A stretch of DNA of 30,427 nucleotides, taken from NCBI GenBank assembly GCA_049889695.1, contig JBMHCX010000003.1, forward strand, positions 1-30,427. Reading direction: 5' to 3'. Position 1 is the stretch's first letter; every line of letters starts with the position of its first letter. The stretch is from WTJH01 sp049889695 (GTDB taxonomy: Bacteria > Bacteroidota > Bacteroidia > Flavobacteriales > Flavobacteriaceae). This document shows, one piece after another, positions 1 through 7,509 of this stretch. The notes below the pieces were generated by a model, which did no database searches, was not told where the DNA came from, and saw only the letters and a program-made list of their open reading frames with translations. Position numbers and translations under genes: made by a program.

Positions 1-327
1 TTGGAAAGTACCATCAGCATTAATGACAAACTCATCGTCGAACTCACACGCTCTAGTGGTTAAATCTCCAGCGGGGTTACTGTACCAGCTGATGTCATTT
101 TGATTGGGTCCATACCCAAAGGCAGCAGCGGTTTGTGCCCAACGCCACGTTCCAACTATTGATGGAGTGCTTGTGGTAGATAAGGATACACTAGAGTTAT
201 CTGCAAGATTGGTTGCTTCTAATTCTAAATACTTTAGATTTTTAGTGGTAGGAGAAAGTTCAAAAGCTAAACTTTCAGCTCCAAAGGCCAGTAAAAATGC
301 GACCTGAAGAAATAAAAAACGCCTCAT
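1..327 (-). CDS. Secreted protein of the laminarin island, N-terminal 109 residues only (cut by left edge)
   Basis: The reading frame opens with ATG at 327 and stays open to base 1, so the gene continues beyond the window. Residues 1-21 form a signal peptide (basic MRR, then a hydrophobic stretch ending near GAESLA). From about residue 57 comes GTWRWAQTAAAFGYGP, then NDISWYS and CEFDDEFVINADGTFQ. From memory, this Gly-Thr-Trp ... Phe-Asp-Asp-Glu ... Asn-Ala-Asp-Gly pattern recurs at the N-terminus of secreted flavobacterial proteins carrying PKD or GH16 modules in laminarin loci. No catalytic residues lie in the visible part, so the final function is open: a glycan-binding protein and a glycoside hydrolase are both possible. 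It lies on the same strand as, and downstream of, the GH81 and GH16 genes, but a 420-base gap and its own -7-like box at 353-360 suggest a separate promoter. Confidence 0.75.
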   Translation of the reverse strand, partial: MRRFLFLQVAFLLAFGAESLAFELSPTTKNLKYLELEATNLADNSSVSLSTTSTPSIVGTWRWAQTAAAFGYGPNQNDISWYSNPAGDLTTRACEFDDEFVINADGTFQ

Positions 328-747
328 AATTAGTTTTTATTCAATTAGCTTCCCAATATAACGAAAATGTGAACTGTAGAGTTGCAATTAAATTTTAACA
401 ATGCAAATCAATATTCGTATATATTTATTAAAGCACTGAAATACAATTAAATAAATTATAAATACTGTGATTTGTAATTTTTTAAACGAGTGTATTTGTA
501 GAGTTTTACCCCTTTCATTTTTTTAGCTGACGGTCGTTCAAAAAATCCTAGTTTTTAAAATGTTTAACTTTTAACGCTAATTTTTGTCAAATCATTAAAC
601 AATAACAGGTGTAATTAGCAAGCTTATTGATGTTTTAAGTTTCAACCGGTAAATTGATAAAATGGGCAATGAACACAATAAGTATTCGTGTGGTGTTTCC
701 TTGTGGGTTTAGGCCAAATAAGTCGAAGAGGATTTATCCCCTAGGGC
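328..747. other. AT-rich spacer between GH81 gene and left-edge gene
   Basis: No reading frame with protein-like content was found in these 420 bases. The part next to the left-edge gene holds the box described at 353-364. No convincing hairpin terminator follows the GH81 stop codon; CCCTAGGG at 740-746 is only a short palindrome without a T tract. Nothing else is recognised. Confidence 0.5.
353..364 (-). promoter_or_regulatory. Candidate -7 promoter element (TATATTGG) upstream of the left-edge gene
   Basis: Read on the minus strand this is TCGTTATATTGG, containing TATATTGG, one mismatch from the Bacteroidota -7 consensus TAnnTTTG. It ends 25 bases before the ATG at 327. The identical 12-mer occurs at 7381-7392, 28 bases before the GH16 start codon. 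No TTTG at the usual -33 spacing was found, so the call rests on the -7 match and the repeat. Confidence 0.4.
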
Positions 748-3700
748 TTATTGAATAATCACTTTGTGTTGAGACTGATGTAGTTCACCTGCTACTTTAA
801 TAAAATAAAGTCCGGGCGAGAGAAAAGATAAATCAAGGGTTATTATTCGATTATTTGGGACACGGACGATGTATTGTATGAGCTGTTGTCCACCTAGATC
901 ATTCAGAGTAATCAGAACTTCTACATCTTCACCATTTAAATATATTTGAATAGGGCCATCCGAAGGATTTGGGAAAACGAGGGCTTCCTCGCAGCCTAAT
1001 GGATTTACGGAGCTATTTTCTGAAGAGGAAGGACATTGATCTATTTCATCCGGAACGCCGTCTCCGTCACCATCAGGACATCCTTCTTCGTTTACCCTAC
1101 CGTCCTGTGGGCTATCGGGACAGTTGTCAAATGGATCTGCTACCCCATCGCCATCGGTGTCTAATACCACTTCTTCCTGACAATTATCGCCTACTTCATA
1201 GCGTATGTAGCGGGTAACAGAAAGACCACCCGCAAAAGCAAACTTACAGGCTAGGCTCAATGTTTGCCCACTGCTTTGGTGGTTCAATACTTTTTGGAAT
1301 TGATTTTCACCAATGGGTTCCATCGATATTTCACTGAATGGGTTTTCTTGCCATAAGTAAGCGACTATATCTGTCCTGTTGTCCAATAATTCGAATTGAA
1401 TTCTTACGTCGTCTCCGATAGTTTCAAAGCGGTAGCGATACCCTGCGTTAAAACTCCCTTGAGAAGCCTCTGACGATTCCCCAGCACAAGCGTTATTCTC
1501 CTGTTCAGGAGTGGTTAACTGTAAACGAACAAGCTCGCTATTCCAATTTTCACGAGCATCTTTTACTCGAAACTCGAAGCTATAATCTGTTCCAGGGTTG
1601 AGTCCATTCCATTGAATTGTTGCGTTTTCTCCGGATTGTCCGTTAAATGTTCGCTCTTGATTGCCCTGTCGTACAACATAAATCACAGCCCCTGAATTGT
1701 CGGTAGCACGCACATTAAATCGCACAGCTGTAGAATTGATTTGAGCGATAGATGCGGTTAAATTTTCCGGAGCTTCGTTATCCTCCTCTGGTGGATCTGG
1801 GCTTGCCGTTTCACTGCAAGTAGAACCCACCACATAGCTAATATAATCGGTGACGACCATTCCTCCAGCATAAGCAAATTTACAAGCAAAGCTCACGGGG
1901 TCTCCCTGTGAGTAGCCACTGATAGATTTTGTAAACACCCGTTCAGCAGTTTGTTCCATTTGAAATTCCTGAAAGGGATTTTCTTGCCAAAGGAAGGCGA
2001 CCACACCAGATTTATCTGTATCTAAAAGTTCAAATTGAATGTTTAAGGTATTGCCAACCGTTTCGAAGGTAGAAACATAACCCGTGCTAAATTGTCCTTG
2101 CTGTCCAGTAGTATGCGTCTGCGAACATTCCAATACCTCTTGTACACGGATAACACGGGGTTCTGATGCGGTGCTACCCCCTTGATCGTCAATAGCTATA
2201 GCTGTTAGGGTATAGGTTCCGGCTGTAACATTTTCCCAAGTCAAGCGGTAAGGGGTTTCTGTTCGCTCCCCAATAAATGTATTGTTTTGTAAGAAACGAA
2301 CACTGCTAATTTGCCCATCTAAATCACTCGCTTGCGCTTCTAAAACAACATTATCGTTGACTCTAAAGCTCTGCTGATTACTTGGGCGGTCCAACCGAAC
2401 TACAGGAGGATGATTTCCTGTTTCGTTAACAATAATGTAGAGTTGATCGCTATCGCTATATCCACCTGCAGTAACCTCTAATTCAAGACGATAAATGCCT
2501 TCCACCAGGTTGGTGATGGTCGGGTTTGGGCTGGAAGAATCATCAAATTGTAGAGTATTCGGGCCATAGAGTTGTCGCCACTGATAGGTCAATGTTCCGG
2601 CACCGTTGCTTTGGGAGGCGCTTCCGTCTAATACTGCGGAATTATTGGGGAGTACGACTGTTTGGGTGTCACCAGCATTGGCCACAGGGGTGTTGTAGGA
2701 CAGTTCGCGACTCCAACTGAATTGCATACGCCCTAGATTGAAGCCCCCTTGACTGAAAACAATTCTTAAAATATGATTCCCTTCGGTGAATGGAATATCC
2801 GCGACATTTTTGGTCGCCCAGGTGTCCCAGTCTTCAGCGCTGGTTTGGCTCAGATGAATATCAGGGCTAATTTTAGTGCCATCGATTTCTAAGTAAAATG
2901 GGCCTCCCCCGGTAGCAACACCAGAGGCATATCTGAAAGCAAGATCGTAGAATCCGCTTTGATCGACTTCAATACTATATTCCAGCCATTCTCCTGCATC
3001 GATCCATCCGACGGTGGTTCCTTCGCCATTGACAAGGCCTGCATCTACATCTTCTTCAGGACGAAAGTCCCCGTTGTTCCCGGGGGTTAGATCTAGATAA
3101 CTGATGTTCTGTCCCTTCCCACCTTCATAGCGGTCATAGTGTGCTGCTTCTATACTTCCGGGAATAGCATGACTGTTACTAGTGTAGGGTACTTGCTCCC
3201 CTACTTGGATAGTGATGATGTTGGAAATATCGTAAAGATCATCGTTTGTATACATTCTTGCCCAAAAGCTCTGTTGTCCTAAGGGTAATCCTGCAGTGGT
3301 GATGGAAAAAGGGGGGGCAGTATCGGTCCCTATCCGTTGCCCCTCCTGATAAAATTCCACTCTTGCTATAGGGCCGTTTACCTGATTTAGCGCGAGGGAG
3401 ACACTACTGTTTGGATAAGCCCGAAGAAAATCAGTTTCTAAAACTCCGGAAATGTCAATGTCTTTACTAGTAGTGATTTGTTGTGGCGCTGAATTTAAGC
3501 TAAACCCGTCGGAAAAAGTAACATTTCGAGCTGTGCTTCCATAGTTGTGCACCACATATGTCTTTTCACCATTCTTTTCAAAAACTGCGGCGATAGGATA
3601 GTTTGCTGTAATTTGTGGTTGATGGATTCCCAAAGCAGTCAGTGCATGTAGCCAATAATAGGTTTGGGCATCTGAAACGCCAAACTTTAAGTTTCTGTTG

Positions 3701-5715
3701 GGGGAAAGTGCATAGAGTTCTAAAGCTCTTTCAGGATCGTTAAATGCTAAATATTTCCAAAAGGTATCGTGCCAAAGATTGGGATTGGTAGAATCGGGGC
3801 TAAGTATTTCGGTGTATTGTTCGATTTCCCTCCAGATTTGTGCTACATAGTCTTGTTGGCTGGCTAAATAAAATGAACCTCCGTGTATAGGATAAAACTC
3901 TATACCGTAAGAGGCAGTAATATCGGAAGTCCAAAAAGTACCGTTGTCGTAGGAGTTTCCCCAAACTCTTGATACAAGTCCATAGGTCTGATCGGCTTTA
4001 AAATTACGCTCATTAATATCGAACCAGTATTCTTCAATAGCAGACTGTTCTGTCGTATATAAATAAATCCCTAGATCCCGAATATGATCTTGGCCAGTAA
4101 TGGCGCCATAATGGATCAGTGAGGAGTTAAACTGCATACTTTCCGAGGTAGACTCCTGATCGTTACCTTGTGGGAAAGAAGCAAATCCGTTGGCCCATGA
4201 GTGACCTGCAAAAGGACTAAAATTTCTAAGAAATGGGAACTGGGAGTCCGCTCGATCCTGAGCAGCTGCATCTCTGATCAGTAGTTCAATCATAGGTCCC
4301 CATTGGTCGGTCCACCCAGGGACGAACTGCTCGAGGAATGCTGCAGCATGAATAAAATATCCCCAATGGAAATGATGATCGTTAATATTGCTGTCTTGCC
4401 CATGCCCTGCTGGATATCCGATCAGGGTGCTCCAATCTTGATTGTAATAAAACAAAAACGCTTTTTCGCCTGCTGTATAGGTCAGCCAGTTTTCTAGGCG
4501 CTGCTGTATGGTTTGAAGCATCAAGTCGCGTGACTCTATCTGTCCAATTTCATTCGCCACTCTGGCCGTTTGGATGAGTCGGTTCATGAGCTGCCCTTCA
4601 TTATAGGAGTCAGTCCAAAGATCTAGTTGACTATTTTCAAGAACTTTAATTTTGGCAATGAGTTCAGCGGGGTCGTAGGAGTCGCTATATTGAGTAAGGT
4701 TTGGAAGGGTAGAGAGGATGCCTGAGAATTGGTTTTCGACAACAAAGCTATTCCCTTGGAGTATTTTTAATTGTCCGCGAACACTATCGTAATACAAATC
4801 AGAAGGCTGGGGACTTGTATTGCTCAGATGGCTCCACTGATGTGGCAGTAGTCCCTGAAGAAAGACATTATCCGATCCTTCTTTTACTTCGGTAGTCACG
4901 GTAAAGGTGGTTCGAACAATACCATTGTTTTCGTTGTAGGACCAATCTACGGAAGTATCTGTCGGGAATACATACGCGAATGATTGCAGTACTCCAGCCA
5001 TTTGTGCTATATCGTTAGTCGACTGTGGAAGCATGGCCATCGACCAATAAGTTTTTCCGTTTAGCTGCGAGCTATATACATCTCCATTTTGCTCCCACAC
5101 ACTACCCATGGGTCCATAAACGACAAAATCTGCGCCATGGCTAGCATTTTCAATTCGCAATTGTTCATTTTCAATACTGACTTGGCCACTTTGAATTCTG
5201 ATTTCCACTCGATCGCTACTTCCTTTTTCGAAATACAAAAAGGGCATTCCAATACCTGAGGTAGCTTTCATTTGTTGGTCACTGTCTTGCCAAGACATTT
5301 GCACCGTCCAATCGGAATGATCGGAAACTGTAGTTCTTTGTGCTTGGAGTCCGCTCAGGCCAATAGTAATAGGTTGAGAATCTCCAATGACTCCCCACGG
5401 GATATAGCTAACGATTAGGCCGTTGGAGGTGGTCTTCATCGTTAGTGGATAATTGAAAAGGTTGTCGGCTTGTCCTTCCTTGATTAGCTTCGACCACCAA
5501 TCGTTTGTAGGAACAGGCTTTGTTGCGGCAATTCCACTCAAATGAGGAGTGCCAGAAGGATATCCGTTTCGACCTGCAGCATCTACTCCTGGATGATTGG
5601 TGGTGTAGCTCCCCGCACCCACGGAAACCTGCCCAAAAGAAAGGGAAGGAGATAGCAGCAAGGCAAAAAACAAAATTGCTGCAATGCGAAAATGACCCCA
5701 ACTAATTTTCATCAT
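748..5715 (-). CDS. Secreted multidomain GH81 endo-1,3-beta-glucanase with CBM6, two CBM56-like modules and T9SS sorting domain
   Basis: This 1655-residue protein should cleave internal beta-1,3 bonds of laminarin-type glucans outside the cell. A signal peptide covers about residues 1-28. The GH81 domain runs from about 65 (PVPTNDWWSKLI) to about 750. It holds the hallmark NDHHFHWGYFI, giving the catalytic Asp at D446, and QESTSESMQ, with E521 and E525 at the spacing of the GH81 general-base pair. Then follow a CBM6 (about 853-998), a PKD-like domain (1008-1097), an Ig-like domain (1101-1192), a CBM56-like module (1196-1299), a fibronectin III-like domain (1311-1405), a second CBM56-like module (1409-1512), thrombospondin type 3 Asp-rich repeats (1517-1572) and a C-terminal type IX secretion signal (VFPNPSDG ... 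PGLYFIKV). Two adjacent ATG codons (5715, 5712) are possible starts. It lies 86 bases after GH16 with no promoter seen between them, so co-transcription is likely. The CBM56 assignment is from memory and less certain than GH81. Confidence 0.93.
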   Translation of the reverse strand: MMKISWGHFRIAAILFFALLLSPSLSFGQVSVGAGSYTTNHPGVDAAGRNGYPSGTPHLSGIAATKPVPTNDWWSKLIKEGQADNLFNYPLTMKTTSNGLIVSYIPWGVIGDSQPITIGLSGLQAQRTTVSDHSDWTVQMSWQDSDQQMKATSGIGMPFLYFEKGSSDRVEIRIQSGQVSIENEQLRIENASHGADFVVYGPMGSVWEQNGDVYSSQLNGKTYWSMAMLPQSTNDIAQMAGVLQSFAYVFPTDTSVDWSYNENNGIVRTTFTVTTEVKEGSDNVFLQGLLPHQWSHLSNTSPQPSDLYYDSVRGQLKILQGNSFVVENQFSGILSTLPNLTQYSDSYDPAELIAKIKVLENSQLDLWTDSYNEGQLMNRLIQTARVANEIGQIESRDLMLQTIQQRLENWLTYTAGEKAFLFYYNQDWSTLIGYPAGHGQDSNINDHHFHWGYFIHAAAFLEQFVPGWTDQWGPMIELLIRDAAAQDRADSQFPFLRNFSPFAGHSWANGFASFPQGNDQESTSESMQFNSSLIHYGAITGQDHIRDLGIYLYTTEQSAIEEYWFDINERNFKADQTYGLVSRVWGNSYDNGTFWTSDITASYGIEFYPIHGGSFYLASQQDYVAQIWREIEQYTEILSPDSTNPNLWHDTFWKYLAFNDPERALELYALSPNRNLKFGVSDAQTYYWLHALTALGIHQPQITANYPIAAVFEKNGEKTYVVHNYGSTARNVTFSDGFSLNSAPQQITTSKDIDISGVLETDFLRAYPNSSVSLALNQVNGPIARVEFYQEGQRIGTDTAPPFSITTAGLPLGQQSFWARMYTNDDLYDISNIITIQVGEQVPYTSNSHAIPGSIEAAHYDRYEGGKGQNISYLDLTPGNNGDFRPEEDVDAGLVNGEGTTVGWIDAGEWLEYSIEVDQSGFYDLAFRYASGVATGGGPFYLEIDGTKISPDIHLSQTSAEDWDTWATKNVADIPFTEGNHILRIVFSQGGFNLGRMQFSWSRELSYNTPVANAGDTQTVVLPNNSAVLDGSASQSNGAGTLTYQWRQLYGPNTLQFDDSSSPNPTITNLVEGIYRLELEVTAGGYSDSDQLYIIVNETGNHPPVVRLDRPSNQQSFRVNDNVVLEAQASDLDGQISSVRFLQNNTFIGERTETPYRLTWENVTAGTYTLTAIAIDDQGGSTASEPRVIRVQEVLECSQTHTTGQQGQFSTGYVSTFETVGNTLNIQFELLDTDKSGVVAFLWQENPFQEFQMEQTAERVFTKSISGYSQGDPVSFACKFAYAGGMVVTDYISYVVGSTCSETASPDPPEEDNEAPENLTASIAQINSTAVRFNVRATDNSGAVIYVVRQGNQERTFNGQSGENATIQWNGLNPGTDYSFEFRVKDARENWNSELVRLQLTTPEQENNACAGESSEASQGSFNAGYRYRFETIGDDVRIQFELLDNRTDIVAYLWQENPFSEISMEPIGENQFQKVLNHQSSGQTLSLACKFAFAGGLSVTRYIRYEVGDNCQEEVVLDTDGDGVADPFDNCPDSPQDGRVNEEGCPDGDGDGVPDEIDQCPSSSENSSVNPLGCEEALVFPNPSDGPIQIYLNGEDVEVLITLNDLGGQQLIQYIVRVPNNRIITLDLSFLSPGLYFIKVAGELHQSQHKVIIQ

Positions 5716-5801
5716 AGCCCTATGTTATAAACGAATGAAGAGTGTTTATTGAGGACCATAAAACCGAGATATTGACGTCATAATGGCGTGTATTGATAAA
5801 A

Positions 5802-7352
5802 TTATTGATAGAATCGGACGTAATCGATTTCCATTACTTGGGTGCCAAAATTGGTAGGAACGTCTCCTCCTAAATTTCCACCTACGGCAATATTGAGTAA
5901 TAAATAGTGTGGATTATCGTAGGGATTGTTGGCATCGTTGGGTAATTCCATAAATACCTCATCGTCTAAGAGAATCTGCATGATTTCGGTTGTCCAAATC
6001 AGGGAGTACACATGAAAACGAGAAGAACTATCGGCAATGTAGGTTGTTGTTCCAGCGTTGTTGTAGGCCCCTGATTGAGTATCTGCCCAGTGAAAATAAC
6101 CATAGGTTTGGGTTTTATCCCAGCCGTTTTGTTCCATGATGTCAATTTCACCACAGGCGGGCCACCCTACATTCCCGTAGGTGTCCCCCCAGAAATTGCC
6201 GGCTTCGTTAATGTTGGTGCCTAGAGTCCAAATAGCGGGCCAAGTTCCTCCGCCAGCTGGTAATTTTGCACGAACATCTACACGCCCATAACGAAAGTCT
6301 TCCTTGGAGTTTAAACGGGCAGAGGTATAATTTTTGGTCACCCCTTGAGTGGTATAATTTTGTTTTCTAGCCACAATTTTAAGTGTACCATTGTCTACAT
6401 AGGTGGTTTGCTCGTGGTCGACATAGTGTTGCAATTCTCCATTGAACCAGCTCCCGCCGTTAGGGGCATAGGTTTGATGATGCCATTTGGTGGGGTCGGG
6501 TCGTCCTTCATAGTCGAACTCATCGCTCCAAACAAGATTTAAGTCTGAGTTGTCGATGGCTGGATCTTCACCGTCGGAATTATCGGAGTTTTGGGAATCT
6601 CCACCATTGCCGTTGTCCCCATAGAAGTAGATATTATCGATAAAAAGGGTACTGCTTCCAGCAGGTTCAGCATAAATTAAATATTGCGCAAGGTTTGCAC
6701 GGGTAGTCAGGTTGGTGAAGTCCGCCAATGGAATATCGATTCCTACCCACTGCCTTTGCGGTACTGTTTCTAGAACAATTTCATGTTCTACATCGTCCGC
6801 AATACCAACACCATTGTAGACGCCGTTTGCTCCGAAATCCACTAATTTAAATTTGACAACTGAAGCATCAGAAGTCCAGTAATCGAAATGGATATGGGTT
6901 TTGGAACGCGCATCGATTTGTTGACTCACCGTTTCAATCCCAGCATAATTCAGGTCGTGGTAACGAAGAATTGTATCGCCATTAAGGGCGATAGTTTCCA
7001 TATTGGCTTCAGACCAAGGAGTAAGATAGGTGTCTACTGTCCTGTTGGTGTAGGCATCACTAAAAATAGAGATGACTTCTTCCGAATCATGTGTAGGAAT
7101 AGGAGGGGCTTGGTAGGGGGAGGTAGCGTTTACGGGACAGCCACTGCTGTCTACTTCCAGGCCACTAGGAGTGTTTAAACAGGCGTCGACACTATCGACC
7201 ACCCCATCGTTATCGGCATCCACTGCCGGATCTGTGGTTGTGTTTTCAGAGTCGTTACCTCCAATGGGCGGGGGGCTGTCATCTGAAGTAGAACAAGCCA
7301 CCAGCATTAGCCCTAAAAAAAGGGGGATAAATCTTCTAAAATCCATAATCAT
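5802..7352 (-). CDS. GH16 laminarinase (endo-1,3-beta-glucanase), surface lipoprotein
   Basis: This 516-residue protein is predicted to degrade beta-1,3-glucan at the cell surface. A lipoprotein signal ends in LMLVAC (Cys20, or Cys18 if the second ATG at 7346 is used), followed by an acidic linker. A thrombospondin-3-like Asp-rich stretch (about 42-75) comes next, then a beta-sandwich-like module of about 79-244 that opens VISIFSDAY and ends TLFIDNIYFYG, resembling carbohydrate-binding modules of flavobacterial glycan-binding lipoproteins. The GH16 domain spans about 270-516, with WSDEFDY at its start and the catalytic motif GEIDIMEQ: nucleophile E402, helper D404, acid/base E407. The extra Met between Asp and Glu is the form typical of laminarinases. 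It is the first gene of the minus-strand block, with the GH81 gene 86 bases downstream. The exact substrate (laminarin versus mixed-linkage glucan) cannot be read from sequence. Confidence 0.93.
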   Translation of the reverse strand: MIMDFRRFIPLFLGLMLVACSTSDDSPPPIGGNDSENTTTDPAVDADNDGVVDSVDACLNTPSGLEVDSSGCPVNATSPYQAPPIPTHDSEEVISIFSDAYTNRTVDTYLTPWSEANMETIALNGDTILRYHDLNYAGIETVSQQIDARSKTHIHFDYWTSDASVVKFKLVDFGANGVYNGVGIADDVEHEIVLETVPQRQWVGIDIPLADFTNLTTRANLAQYLIYAEPAGSSTLFIDNIYFYGDNGNGGDSQNSDNSDGEDPAIDNSDLNLVWSDEFDYEGRPDPTKWHHQTYAPNGGSWFNGELQHYVDHEQTTYVDNGTLKIVARKQNYTTQGVTKNYTSARLNSKEDFRYGRVDVRAKLPAGGGTWPAIWTLGTNINEAGNFWGDTYGNVGWPACGEIDIMEQNGWDKTQTYGYFHWADTQSGAYNNAGTTTYIADSSSRFHVYSLIWTTEIMQILLDDEVFMELPNDANNPYDNPHYLLLNIAVGGNLGGDVPTNFGTQVMEIDYVRFYQ

Positions 7353-7380
7353 CCAAGCAAAATTCTTCTTCTATCGAAGG

Positions 7381-7392
7381 CCAATATAACGA
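7381..7392 (-). promoter_or_regulatory. Candidate -7 promoter element (TATATTGG) of the GH16-GH81 transcript
   Basis: On the minus strand this reads TCGTTATATTGG, one mismatch from TAnnTTTG, ending 28 bases upstream of the GH16 ATG at 7352. It is identical over 12 bases to the box at 353-364 upstream of the other gene of the island. No good -33 TTTG is present at 19-base spacing. Confidence 0.4.
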
Positions 7393-7456
7393 TAAATAAA
7401 GGGAACGACGAGTTATTTTTTATCGATTAAGATTAGATGAAGTTCTTGGGCGAAAA

Positions 7457-7487
7457 TTTGAACAAAAAACTATTTGATGTAAATTGG
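7457..7487 (+). promoter_or_regulatory. Candidate Bacteroidota promoter (TTTG-N19-TAAATTGG) for the VPS10-like gene
   Basis: TTTG at 7457-7460 is followed after exactly 19 bases by TAAATTGG at 7480-7487, one mismatch from the consensus TAnnTTTG. Transcription would start near 7494, shortly before the ATG at 7510. This matches the known TTTG/TAnnTTTG promoter layout of the phylum. Confidence 0.45.
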
Positions 7488-7509
7488 GAATTAAATAAAA
7501 ATATACAAG

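Noticed and set aside
5773..5780. TGACGTCA palindrome in the GH16-GH81 spacer.
   Set aside because: Eight bases only, no repeat elsewhere in the window and no promoter match beside it.
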